Assembly: GCA_046483315.1 (NCBI GenBank) | Contig: JAWODJ010000114.1 | Coordinates: 8,950-72,949 of the forward strand | Source of the DNA: PXAP01 sp046483315 | GTDB lineage: Bacteria; Bacteroidota; Bacteroidia; Bacteroidales; PUMT01 | DNA length: 64,000 bases | Reading direction: 5' to 3' | Shown here: positions 17,280 through 26,126 of the stretch, piece by piece | Numbering within the stretch: position 1 is the stretch's first letter | How the letters are laid out: every line of letters starts with the position of its first letter | Program-made: the position numbers and the translations under genes | Notes under the pieces: model-generated | The model's input: the letters and a program-made list of their open reading frames with translations, nothing else | Told to the model about the DNA's origin: nothing | Databases searched by the model: none

Positions 17280-18293
17280 ATGGCTGATCTTAGGACCAAG
17301 TTTATGGGAATTGATGTAAAAAACCCCGTTGTTGTTGGTGCATGTAATTTATCACAGAATCCGGACACCCTTGTTCAACTTGAAAAAGCCGGGGCATCCG
17401 CAATTGTTTACAAGTCGCTTTTTGAAGAGCAGATTCAGTACGAGAAAGTTCAAATGGATGATTCAATGCACGAATTTGATGAACGTCATGCTGAAATGAC
17501 CAGTATCCATCCTAAGGTGGAACATGCCGGACCTAAAGAGTATCTTATGGGGCTTAAGAGGGCAAAGGAGACATTATCCATACCCCTGATAGGAAGTTTG
17601 AATGCAGTTTATAAGGAGACATGGGTTGAATATGCACAGTTGATACAGGAAACCGGTGTTGATGGTCTGGAATTGAATTTTTATGCAGTACCCAAAGATT
17701 TTAATTCAGATGCTGAAACCCTTGAAAATAAACAAATTGATATATTGAAAGCGGTTAAGAAAGTTGTCAGTATTCCAATTGCTGTAAAAATAGGCCCGTT
17801 TTATTCAAATCCTTTGCATATAGCTTCAAAAATGGATGAAGCAGGAGTGAATGGTTTTGTTTTATTTAACCGTCTCTTTCAGCCTGATATCGATGTTGAC
17901 AGTGAGAAGCATATATTCCCGTTTTTTCTGAGCAGGGAAGGAGATTACCGTTTATCACTCAGGTTTACCGGTATGCTCTATAAGCATGTTAAAGGAAATA
18001 TTTGTGGTAATACAGGTATTTATTCAGGCAGCGATGTTGCGAAAATGATACTGGCAGGAGCTGATTCTGTTCAGATAGTTAGTGCTATATACAAGAATAA
18101 ACCCAAACATATAAGCAAAATTCTTACTGAGCTGGAATCATGGATGGATTCAAAATCCTATAATTCTATTAAGGACTTTAAAGGGAATCTTTCAAAAGCC
18201 GGTTCCACCGATCCTTTTGCTTATTCAAGAGCCCAGTATGTGGATATTATTATGAAACCCGAAGAAATAATAAAGAAATATCCTGTAGTATAA
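17280..18293 (+). CDS. dihydroorotate dehydrogenase-like flavoprotein of unknown role
   Basis: A 337-residue TIM-barrel protein of the dihydroorotate dehydrogenase superfamily, with FMN-type segments at the start (MGIDVKNPVVVGACNLS), AVKIGPF near 162 and GNTGIYSG near 241. In true class 1 dihydroorotate dehydrogenases the segment after 'ELN' carries a catalytic Cys or Ser (NLSCPN-like); here it reads ELNFYAVPKDFNSD, with no obvious base, so pyrimidine synthesis is doubtful. Members of this branch are typically found beside PFOR in anaerobes, as here, which suggests a link to ferredoxin or pyruvate metabolism. The specific reaction is unknown. A terminator follows the stop codon. Confidence 0.72.
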   Translation: MADLRTKFMGIDVKNPVVVGACNLSQNPDTLVQLEKAGASAIVYKSLFEEQIQYEKVQMDDSMHEFDERHAEMTSIHPKVEHAGPKEYLMGLKRAKETLSIPLIGSLNAVYKETWVEYAQLIQETGVDGLELNFYAVPKDFNSDAETLENKQIDILKAVKKVVSIPIAVKIGPFYSNPLHIASKMDEAGVNGFVLFNRLFQPDIDVDSEKHIFPFFLSREGDYRLSLRFTGMLYKHVKGNICGNTGIYSGSDVAKMILAGADSVQIVSAIYKNKPKHISKILTELESWMDSKSYNSIKDFKGNLSKAGSTDPFAYSRAQYVDIIMKPEEIIKKYPVV

Positions 18294-18603
18294 CCTTATC
18301 TGGTTTTTTCCGTATTATAAGGGGGCATTCAGCTCCCTTTTTTGTTTTCCGGCAATAAAACTGCAGTTATGATTTACAATTCAGACTGATGTGGGGCTAT
18401 AAGGGACCATAAATATAAATATCGTTTTATAATTTAAATTACTGATATATAATTGGTTAATAAAAATAATGCAAGTTAAGCGCAACGGTTACCGCCGGTG
18501 CATACAATTTGTTTTTATGATAAACAAAAATGGATGTTTTGTCAGCATGTACAATATTCATGTTAATTTGCCTATAAACCGGTATGTGCTTTAAATATTA
18601 ATA
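18294..18603. other. 310-base intergenic stretch before the histidine kinase
   Basis: Contains the terminator of the upstream gene at its left end. The rest is AT-rich with no convincing open frame, RNA gene or full-consensus promoter. Confidence 0.5.
18319..18343 (+). terminator. intrinsic terminator after the dihydroorotate dehydrogenase-like gene
   Basis: AAGGGGGC (18319-18326) pairs with GCTCCCTT (18332-18339) with one G-U, loop ATTCA, then a six-T tract, 26 bases past the stop. Confidence 0.9.
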
Positions 18604-21036
18604 ATGAGACCAGTTATACTGTTATCTGATATTAATGAAAGTAAAATGCTGCAGAAGTGTTTTGCAGACCTTTCACTAAGTTTTGATGCAATATATGAGT
18701 ATTCTGAAATAGGCAGCATTTTAAATGATTATCCGGATGCGCTTGTTATGTTTAAACCTGCCAATGGAAACCCGGATCATATTTTCAGCTTAAAATCTAT
18801 ATTTAATGGTACAGATGTTCACCTGATAACGCTGGTTGATGAATCTGACAGGCACTTATTCCCTGTTTTTAAAGATGAACCTTTTGCTTACCTGAATCTT
18901 CCCCCTTCCGGACGTGAGCTTGAGTTACTTATTCAGTATTATAAACTGATGCCTTTGAGAAATGATGCCGTCGCCGGTGCACAACCGGGTAAACAGGGTC
19001 AATCCAATAATGATCAGTTTCACTTAAGAGACATGAATATGGGTGGTCAGATCCTGTATGCAGACAGTGACCAGTATCAGAAGGTATTTGAATCAATGTC
19101 AATGGTCGCGGCTCAGGGATATAATAATAAGCGTGAGATCATTTTCTGGAATAAGGCCAGTGAGATCCTTTACGGTTATTCGCGCGAAGAGGCCCTTGGC
19201 CGGAAACTGGAAGATCTTATTATTCCTGATGAGATTAAAGATACGGTACTGGAAAGTATTTCCGGCTATACTGAAAAAAATATTCATATCCCCTCTTCAG
19301 AACTGAAGCTTAAAAAAAAGGATGGAAGCAGTGTACATGTTTTTTGCTCTCATATTATGTTTGTCAATAACATGGGAGAAAAGGAATTCTACTCTGTTGA
19401 CCTTGATCTTACCCAGATAAGAAGACATCAGCTCATACATGAGGTATTAAGTGAAATTGCCACTTTGACAAATGAAAGTGATGACCTGTATGACTTTCTC
19501 CAGTCTCTGAAAGACTCTATGTCCAGGCTTATTAATACAAGGAATTTCTTTGTAGCCCTGTATAATGAGGAGGATAATTCTCTTTCATTGCCGATATTTA
19601 TCGATGATGTTGATCAGTTCAGAACTTTCCCTGCCGGAAGGACATTAACAGCCTATATGATAAGCATGAATAAGCCTTTGCTGCTTAAAGAAGAAGAGAT
19701 GGCTGCACTTGAGGATCAGGATATCATAGACAGGGTGGGTTCTCCGTGTAAGATATGGCTGGGAGTGCCACTAAGGAGAGGCGAAAGGGTTACCGGGGCA
19801 ATTGTTTTACAATCTTACACCGATGATACGTTCTATGATGAAACGGATATGCGTACATTGCAGATTGTGGCTGAGCAGATATCAATAGCAATTGAAAGGA
19901 AGACCAGGCTGGAACAGCTCAGGGAAAGCGAAAGGGCGATGAAAACACTGATATCCAATCTTCCCGGTATAGCATACAGGTGTAATTTTGACAGGTCATG
20001 GACTATGGAGTTTTTATCGGATGGTTTTTCAATACTTACCGGTTATCAGGCAGAGGATTTTATTTCAAATAAAGAATTTTCCTATAGTGATATTATCCAT
20101 CCTGATGACAGGGAAGAGGTATGGAGTCAGGTAAATAAAGCAATAGAAGAGAATCAGCCCTATTACCTTGTTTACAGAATCATATCCAGTGGGGGGGTGG
20201 TTAAATGGGTATGGGAGAAGGGAAGAGCTGTTTCCGGCGAAAAAAATCACATTATTGCACTGGAAGGTTTTATTATTGATATCACTGACCGGATTGAGAT
20301 GGAAGAACAGGTAATCCTTGCGAAGGAAAAGGCTGAGGAGTCAGACAGGCTCAAGTCGGCCTTTTTAGCTAATTTGTCTCATGAAATCCGGTCACCTATG
20401 AACAGTATTGTTGGATTCAGTCAGTTATTGAGATCTGAGAATGTAGGTGAACCTTCATTGCAATACACTGAGATTATTTTTCAGAGCTCACGGAAATTAC
20501 TTAACGTGATAAACGATATTGTTGATATGGCAAAGATTGATTCCGGCCAGATGCTTATAAAGATAAAGGAGTTTAATCCCGGTGAACTGATTAATAGTAT
20601 GAAAAATTATGCTGAGGAGCAGTTGCAGTTGTATTCAGGCAAGGGAATAAAAATTGAAGTGACAGATGTGATGTCATTTAACAATAAGACGATAACTTCT
20701 GATGAAATACTTATACGAAAGGTTCTGATGCATTTTATAAATAATGCTGTAAAATTTACTGACAGGGGGAAGGTTGAGATTGGTTATCAACATAACGGGC
20801 AGGGTTCCGTTAGATTTTATGTAAAAGATACCGGCATCGGGATATCTCCCGAAGATCATGAACTTGTTTTTGAGCGTTTCAGACAGGTGGACGAGAGAGT
20901 TGCCAGAAACTTTGACGGTACAGGGCTTGGTCTGTCTATTTCAAAAGGCATAGCCGGCCTGTTGGGTGGTGATATTCTGGTAGAAAGTGCTGAAGGAGAA
21001 GGAGCTGCCTTTTATTTTACAATTCCTGTTAAATAA
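18604..21036 (+). CDS. orphan PAS/GAF sensor histidine kinase
   Basis: An 810-residue cytoplasmic kinase with no transmembrane segment. Residues 1-115 look like a degenerate receiver-like domain with no clear acidic pocket. A PAS domain follows (about 155-280), a GAF domain (about 285-435) and a second PAS with its PAC tail (about 440-565). The HisKA dimerisation helix has the phospho-acceptor in LSHEIRSPMNS near residue 592. The HATPase domain shows N-box INNAVKFTD, G1 DTGIG and G2 GTGLGLSIS. It would sense an internal ligand or redox state and autophosphorylate. No response regulator is adjacent, so its partner is unknown; the next gene, ruvX, has its own -7 element. Confidence 0.9.
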   Translation: MRPVILLSDINESKMLQKCFADLSLSFDAIYEYSEIGSILNDYPDALVMFKPANGNPDHIFSLKSIFNGTDVHLITLVDESDRHLFPVFKDEPFAYLNLPPSGRELELLIQYYKLMPLRNDAVAGAQPGKQGQSNNDQFHLRDMNMGGQILYADSDQYQKVFESMSMVAAQGYNNKREIIFWNKASEILYGYSREEALGRKLEDLIIPDEIKDTVLESISGYTEKNIHIPSSELKLKKKDGSSVHVFCSHIMFVNNMGEKEFYSVDLDLTQIRRHQLIHEVLSEIATLTNESDDLYDFLQSLKDSMSRLINTRNFFVALYNEEDNSLSLPIFIDDVDQFRTFPAGRTLTAYMISMNKPLLLKEEEMAALEDQDIIDRVGSPCKIWLGVPLRRGERVTGAIVLQSYTDDTFYDETDMRTLQIVAEQISIAIERKTRLEQLRESERAMKTLISNLPGIAYRCNFDRSWTMEFLSDGFSILTGYQAEDFISNKEFSYSDIIHPDDREEVWSQVNKAIEENQPYYLVYRIISSGGVVKWVWEKGRAVSGEKNHIIALEGFIIDITDRIEMEEQVILAKEKAEESDRLKSAFLANLSHEIRSPMNSIVGFSQLLRSENVGEPSLQYTEIIFQSSRKLLNVINDIVDMAKIDSGQMLIKIKEFNPGELINSMKNYAEEQLQLYSGKGIKIEVTDVMSFNNKTITSDEILIRKVLMHFINNAVKFTDRGKVEIGYQHNGQGSVRFYVKDTGIGISPEDHELVFERFRQVDERVARNFDGTGLGLSISKGIAGLLGGDILVESAEGEGAAFYFTIPVK

Positions 21037-21040
21037 TTTG

Positions 21041-21048
21041 TATTTTTG
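21041..21048 (+). promoter_or_regulatory. -7 element upstream of ruvX
   Basis: TATTTTTG matches TAnnTTTG, 26 bases before the ruvX start and directly after the kinase stop codon. Confidence 0.45.
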
Positions 21049-21074
21049 CAGAAGTTTATTTTAATTCTTGCTCT

Positions 21075-21491
21075 ATGGGCAGGGTAATGGGAATTGATGT
21101 TGGACAAAAGAGGATCGGACTGGCCGTGACTGATCCTTTGCAAATTTTTGCCACCGGCCTGGATACTGTGCCTGTATCCGGTATATTCGATTATCTTATT
21201 GAATATACAGAGAAGGAAGCTGTTGAACTTTTCGTTGTGGGATCTCCGGTTCAGATGAACAATAAACCCTCGGAATCTGTTAAATATACAGAACCATTTG
21301 TAAAAAAGCTGACAAAGGTGTTCCCGGATATTCCTGTCAGGCGTATTGACGAACGTTTTACCTCCAAAATTGCAAAACAGGTTATGATTTCCGCCGGCAC
21401 CGGCAGGGAGGCAAGGCGTAACAAAGCATTGGTGGATAAAATAAGTGCAGTTATTATGTTACAATCATATATTGACCAGGATAAATTTTAG
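21075..21491 (+). CDS. ruvX: RuvX/YqgF family Holliday-junction resolvase-like nuclease
   Basis: A 138-residue RNase H-fold protein. The N-terminal GIDVGQKRIGLAVTD carries the first catalytic Asp, GSPVQMNN is the central motif, and the second and third acidic positions are in RRIDERFTS (near residue 93) and in the VDKISAVIMLQ helix. YqgF/RuvX is implicated in pre-16S rRNA 5'-end processing and was also proposed as a junction resolvase; the sequence does not decide between them. It is followed after 4 bases by peptide deformylase, which implies one transcript for two translation-related functions. Confidence 0.93.
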   Translation: MGRVMGIDVGQKRIGLAVTDPLQIFATGLDTVPVSGIFDYLIEYTEKEAVELFVVGSPVQMNNKPSESVKYTEPFVKKLTKVFPDIPVRRIDERFTSKIAKQVMISAGTGREARRNKALVDKISAVIMLQSYIDQDKF

Positions 21492-21495
21492 ATCA

Positions 21496-22047
21496 ATGAT
21501 ATTACCTGTCTTTTTATACGGATCACCTGTTTTGAGGAAAATTTCTGCTGAAGTTCCGGACAATTATCCGGAACTGGATATGTTTATAGAAAGTCTGTTT
21601 GAAACCATGTACCAAAGTGATGGAATCGGCCTGGCAGCCCCCCAGGTCGGGCAGTCCCTTAGAATATTTGTTATTGATGCATCATCTCTGGAAGAGGATG
21701 ATGCATCACTGAAGGACTTCAAAAAGGTATTTATTAATCCCCGGATAACGTCCTATGAAGGAGAGCTAAGCACATATAATGAAGGTTGTCTGAGTATACC
21801 CGATATAAGGGAAGATGTTGAAAGAGAATCTGCAGTAAGCATAAGCTATTATGACAGGGATTTCCGTTATAAAGAAGAGTATTACGAGGGAATTGCGGCA
21901 AGGATAATTCAGCATGAATATGATCACCTTGAAGGCAGACTTTTCACGGACCTGATTTCCCCTCTTAAGAAACGGCTTTTAAAAAGTAAACTGACATCAA
22001 TCAGCAAGGGTAAAGTAGATGTCAAATACCGCGTTAAACATATCTGA
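21496..22047 (+). CDS. def: peptide deformylase
   Basis: A 183-residue metalloenzyme that removes the formyl group from nascent proteins. All three hallmark motifs are visible: GIGLAAPQVG (near residue 44), EGCLS (near 97) and QHEYDHLEG, an HExxH motif near 138. The start at 21496 is preferred over an upstream ATG at 21445 that lies inside ruvX, because homologues begin MILPVFLYGSPVLR. It starts 4 bases after the ruvX stop, so it is very likely translated from the same message. Confidence 0.96.
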   Translation: MILPVFLYGSPVLRKISAEVPDNYPELDMFIESLFETMYQSDGIGLAAPQVGQSLRIFVIDASSLEEDDASLKDFKKVFINPRITSYEGELSTYNEGCLSIPDIREDVERESAVSISYYDRDFRYKEEYYEGIAARIIQHEYDHLEGRLFTDLISPLKKRLLKSKLTSISKGKVDVKYRVKHI

Positions 22048-22157
22048 ATAATATTTTTTTTCTTGAATAACTTTTTACGTTAAGGTTTGCCTTTTCGTTG
22101 ATATAGTCGTTGGTTTTCATTAACTTTAATAAGGGATGAACGCCAAATGACAAACAA

Positions 22158-24290
22158 ATGGGTATTGAGTGTTTAAAAAGGATGCCAATGCTCCGCCTGC
22201 TTATACCTGTTATAACGGGTATTACAGTTCAGTATTATTTTAATATTCCTTTATATTTTGTAGTACCGGCCTGTGTCATTCTTTTTTTTCTGCTCCTGTT
22301 GGTTTTGATAATTGATGCACCCGGATATTTCAATATTCGCTGGTTGTACGGGTTGATAATCAGTTGTTTTCTCTTTGCTTTCTCAATCTACCTTTCGGGG
22401 AAAAATTTGCAGAGGCCTTCACTTGATGATTATACTTCCAAAGAAGGTCTGCTCTTTGCCAGGGTAATTGAATTACCACAGGAAAGAGAAAAAAGTTACA
22501 GGACACTCATTGAACCTTATGCTTTTTTTTCATTTGATGGAACTGAGAAGATCTCCGGCCGGATCATCGGATGGTTTGAAAAAGATAGTTGTGCCGGCAT
22601 GCTGAAAGTCGGCGACCTGATTGTTATTCCCAATAACCTCCGGAAGATCAGTAATCCCGGTAATCCTTTTGAATTTGATTTTATTAAGTACTGGCGAATG
22701 CGTGGCATATCTTATGAAGCTTATGTGCCAATCAATCAATGGTTTATAGGTGGCACTAAAGGTGGTATTCCCGAAAGTCTTCTGATCATGTCCGGACGAT
22801 TAAGGAAATATCTCCTGGGTGTTCTTAAAAACAACGGCATAGAGGGAAAGGAATATGCTGTTGCCGGTGCTCTGCTACTGGGGTACAGGGAAGCACTGGA
22901 CCGGGAGCTGAAGCAGTCATATTCTGAATCAGGTGCCATGCACATTCTGGCCGTATCAGGTTTGCACGTAGGTATTCTTTATATTTTTCTTCACTGGGTA
23001 TTTGGATTTATGAATAAAACCAGGTATTCTTATTTTATAAAACTTTTTATTATACTGGTTATCATCTGGTTCTATGCATTGCTAACCGGTTTATCACCTT
23101 CGGTAACCCGCGCTGCAACAATGTTCTCTTTTCTTTCGGTCTCAAGATCACTTAACATGTCCTCAAATATCTTTAATACACTGGCAGCTGCGGCATTTGT
23201 TCAGCTAATCGCAGAACCTTTTGCACTCTTTCTGGTCGGATTTCAGCTTTCATACCTTGCTGTTACAGGTATTGCGTTCTATCAGCCTGTTTTTTATTCT
23301 GTATTTAAGTTCAAAAATATGGTTTTTGATAAAATATGGACACTTATCACCGTTTCCCTGGCAGCACAAATGTTTATTTTTCCCCTTATAGTCTTTTATT
23401 TTAATCAGTTCCCAAATTACTTCCTGTTGACAAATATATTTGCAGTGCCCCTGGCTATGACCATTTTATATGCCGGCATTATGTTGTTTGCAACCTCTTT
23501 CATTCCTTCCCTGGCAGCTGTTTTTGCCTTTATTCTGAAATGTCTCCTTTCTTTTCTGAACTTTATTATTGATACAATCAATCATCTGCCCTATTCACAT
23601 ACTCCGGATATTGTTATCGGAAAACCTTTGCTTCTGGTCATCTACGGGATAATTATCTCCGGTTCACTCTTTTTTATCATAAAGAAATCCTGGTTGCTTA
23701 ATTGTGCCATAATCCTTACCATTACAGGGTTGATAATAAGGGCTGACCATAAAATAAAAACTTCCGGCCAGAATATTTTTGTTGTATATAATACATCCGG
23801 ACTTTCATTGTATAATTTTATAAGCGGGAAGGATAATCTTATCATTACAGGAAACGGTAACGGGCAGTTTTCAGGATCTTTACCTTATGAAGCTGAGAGA
23901 GCCGCTGTATATCTGAATACCGGGAATGAAGCAAGGGTCATTTCTGCCGGCGATATTTTTTCTCCCCGTCAGGGGAAAGTGAATCATCCCATGTTTTCTT
24001 TTGGTAGTTTTGCAGTGTTTAACGGACATCATATTTATTTTTCCTGCAGTGATGAATTAAGGTACATTCAACCAGGCAAAATGGTTTATGTTGATCTGCT
24101 TGTAATTTCTTCAGGTTCTTCAGCAGATATAATGGAATTGAGCAATTTTATTATTCCGGGTATAGTGATTATTGATTCTTCGGTGCCGTTCAATAGCCGG
24201 CAGAAATTTATTCGGCAGTGCAGGGAAGCCGGACTTGACTATCATGACGTAAATACGTCGGGAGCTTTTTATTATGCAATCAGAGATTGA
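22158..24290 (+). CDS. ComEC/Rec2 family DNA-uptake membrane protein
   Basis: A 710-residue polytopic protein. An N-terminal DUF4131-type region with two or three helices and a beta-rich soluble part fills residues 1-215. The Competence domain follows, with the family signature ALLLGYREALDRELKQSY and MHILAVSGLHVGIL near residues 237-275 and about eight further helices to about 535. The C-terminal soluble part (about 540-710) is the degraded metallo-beta-lactamase-like region seen in Bacteroidota; a full HxHxDH nuclease motif is not evident, so this copy probably lacks the nuclease. ComEC conducts single-stranded DNA across the inner membrane. No other competence gene is nearby. Confidence 0.88.
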   Translation: MGIECLKRMPMLRLLIPVITGITVQYYFNIPLYFVVPACVILFFLLLLVLIIDAPGYFNIRWLYGLIISCFLFAFSIYLSGKNLQRPSLDDYTSKEGLLFARVIELPQEREKSYRTLIEPYAFFSFDGTEKISGRIIGWFEKDSCAGMLKVGDLIVIPNNLRKISNPGNPFEFDFIKYWRMRGISYEAYVPINQWFIGGTKGGIPESLLIMSGRLRKYLLGVLKNNGIEGKEYAVAGALLLGYREALDRELKQSYSESGAMHILAVSGLHVGILYIFLHWVFGFMNKTRYSYFIKLFIILVIIWFYALLTGLSPSVTRAATMFSFLSVSRSLNMSSNIFNTLAAAAFVQLIAEPFALFLVGFQLSYLAVTGIAFYQPVFYSVFKFKNMVFDKIWTLITVSLAAQMFIFPLIVFYFNQFPNYFLLTNIFAVPLAMTILYAGIMLFATSFIPSLAAVFAFILKCLLSFLNFIIDTINHLPYSHTPDIVIGKPLLLVIYGIIISGSLFFIIKKSWLLNCAIILTITGLIIRADHKIKTSGQNIFVVYNTSGLSLYNFISGKDNLIITGNGNGQFSGSLPYEAERAAVYLNTGNEARVISAGDIFSPRQGKVNHPMFSFGSFAVFNGHHIYFSCSDELRYIQPGKMVYVDLLVISSGSSADIMELSNFIIPGIVIIDSSVPFNSRQKFIRQCREAGLDYHDVNTSGAFYYAIRD

Positions 24291-24318
24291 CAGTGATTAT
24301 TTTTTTTATCTGACTGTG

Positions 24319-24377
24319 GAATTTTTTTCATTCGTATGTGTATAAATTGGCTGAAAAAATTTTCATGTATATTTCTC
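24319..24377. repeat. palindromic repeat, copy A
   Basis: Starts GAATTTTTTTCAT and ends near TCATGTATATTT. It aligns without gaps to copy B at an offset of exactly 200 bases with roughly three quarters identity. Its own hairpin is less perfect than that of copy B. Confidence 0.7.
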
Positions 24378-24390
24378 CTGTAAAAAAGCC

Positions 24391-24422
24391 AAAATTTTGT
24401 TTTAAAAAAGTTACAAAATTTT
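24391..24422. repeat. 10-bp inverted repeat
   Basis: AAAATTTTGT (24391-24400) and ACAAAATTTT (24413-24422) are perfect inverted copies around a 12-base A/T-rich loop. No long U-tract follows on the plus strand, so it is not an obvious terminator. Confidence 0.6.
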
Positions 24423-24515
24423 AACCTGCGGTTGATTATACATGCTATTATTAGTTCTATTTTTAATATTTATCAGATGTATAATTGACTTACAGTCGGA
24501 ACCGCTGCGCTTTCC

Positions 24516-24577
24516 CATGAATTTTTTTCATCCGTCTGTATGTAATTTCGGATTAAAAAAATTCATGTACATTTGTC
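24516..24577. repeat. palindromic repeat, copy B (long hairpin)
   Basis: Arms 24516-24534 and 24549-24567 pair at 18 of 19 positions (one C/T mismatch) around a 14-base loop. The outer arms are CATGAATTTTTTT and AAAAAAATTCATG. Similarity to copy A continues to about 24577. Confidence 0.8.
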
Positions 24578-24781
24578 GGCATAGTTATTTTTTTCTTATT
24601 AATTTACTATGTACTTTGTGACGCGGAAATGCATGTATAAACTCAATGGGTGATCCATAAACTGATAAGAAGTATAACAATTTTATGAATTCGCAGCACA
24701 TTATTATATATCCTGATAACCTTAATTTGTACAGATTAATTATCATGCAGGGAAAGGGTATTTATATAAAATAAGCCGGAG

Positions 24782-26122
24782 ATGAAGATCATTATTGCAG
24801 GTGCAGGAGAGGTTGGCACTCATCTTGCCAAAATGCTCAGCAACGAGAAACATGACATAGTTGTCATAGACCCCGATACAATGAAACTTGGGTTTATTGA
24901 ACAAAATTATGATCTGCTGACTGTTCGGGGATCTACTACCTCATTTGAAGTTCTCAGAGATGCAAATATTAAAAAATGTGATCTTTTTATATCAGTGGCA
25001 CCCTCTGAAGAGACCAATATAACGGGGGCCATACTGGCAAAAAAACTGGGAGCAAAAAAAACTATTGCACGTATAGACAGCTCTGAATATCTGATTGGTC
25101 AGAACAGGGAGTATTTTACTTCTCTTGGGATTGATTCCATGATCTATCCTGAGCGCTTGGTATCACGAGAGATTATAACATTACTGAATAAGACATCGAC
25201 AACTGATTTTGTTGATTATGCCGGAGGTAAATTGTCGCTATATGTAATAAAACTCGATGAGAATGCACCTGTAATCAGTAAATCCCTTCTGGACATAGCC
25301 AAGAAGAACATCAGGCTTGAGTACCGGGCAGTGGCTATAACGAGGAATGGCGAAACAATTATTCCCAGGGGGTGCGACCAGTTCCTCCGCGATGATCTTG
25401 TTTATGTAATCACCGGTCCGTCAGGAATAAATGAAATAATGAAATACAGCGGTAAACAGGATATCCGTGTAAAGAATATAATGATTCTTGGGGGTAGCAA
25501 AACAGGCATACGAACTGCCCTTGATTTTGAACACAACAGCAATATTAAACTTATAGAGATTGATAAAGAAAAATGTAATAAGATAGCTGAACTGGTTGAT
25601 GACACTCTTATTATCAACGGAGATGGCAGAAATATTGATTTTCTGAAAGAATCGGGTGCCGGTAGCATGGATGCCTTTATAGCAGTGACCGGCAGTGCAG
25701 AAATAAATATTCTCTCCTGTATAATAGCTAAAAAACTTGGTGTTAAAAAGATTATTTGTGAGGTGGAAAACTTTGATTACATCTCAATAGCAGAGAATAT
25801 GGGTCTGGATACCATTATTAATAAGAAAGTAAGCACCGCCAGCAGGATATTCCGTTATACAATGGATGATGAGGTTTCTTCAATAAAATGCCTGACAGGT
25901 ACAGATGCAGAGATACTTGAGTATGTTGCCAAACCAGGCAGTATTATTACCAGAGCTCCGGTTAAAGCCATTGATATTCCGAAAGATGCAATAATAGGCG
26001 GTGTTATACGAGGAAAATCAAGCTTTATTGCTCACGGGAATACCCAGATAAAATCCGGGGATACAGTAATTGTATTCGCACTTCCTTCGGCAATATATAA
26101 AGTCGGAAGGTTTTTTAAGTAA
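24782..26122 (+). CDS. trkA: Trk potassium uptake regulatory subunit TrkA
   Basis: A 446-residue peripheral protein that gates the TrkH potassium channel in response to nucleotides. It is a tandem of two RCK units, each an NAD-type Rossmann domain plus a TrkA-C domain. The first Rossmann loop is GAGEVGTHLA (residues 6-15) and the second GGSKTGIRTA (near 238). The second loop is irregular (GGSxxG rather than GxGxxG), common in the second half of TrkA. The trkH start lies 4 bases beyond its stop, so the two subunits are co-translated. Confidence 0.95.
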   Translation: MKIIIAGAGEVGTHLAKMLSNEKHDIVVIDPDTMKLGFIEQNYDLLTVRGSTTSFEVLRDANIKKCDLFISVAPSEETNITGAILAKKLGAKKTIARIDSSEYLIGQNREYFTSLGIDSMIYPERLVSREIITLLNKTSTTDFVDYAGGKLSLYVIKLDENAPVISKSLLDIAKKNIRLEYRAVAITRNGETIIPRGCDQFLRDDLVYVITGPSGINEIMKYSGKQDIRVKNIMILGGSKTGIRTALDFEHNSNIKLIEIDKEKCNKIAELVDDTLIINGDGRNIDFLKESGAGSMDAFIAVTGSAEINILSCIIAKKLGVKKIICEVENFDYISIAENMGLDTIINKKVSTASRIFRYTMDDEVSSIKCLTGTDAEILEYVAKPGSIITRAPVKAIDIPKDAIIGGVIRGKSSFIAHGNTQIKSGDTVIVFALPSAIYKVGRFFK

Positions 26123-26126
26123 TAAA

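Larger units (their letters stand above)
24291..24781. other. 491-base intergenic region with duplicated palindrome
   Basis: The longest gene-free stretch that is not taken up by an RNA gene. It holds two ~59-base imperfect copies of a palindromic element exactly 200 bases apart (24319-24377 and 24519-24577) and a separate 10-bp inverted repeat at 24391-24422. No open frame or recognisable RNA gene was found. Confidence 0.65.
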
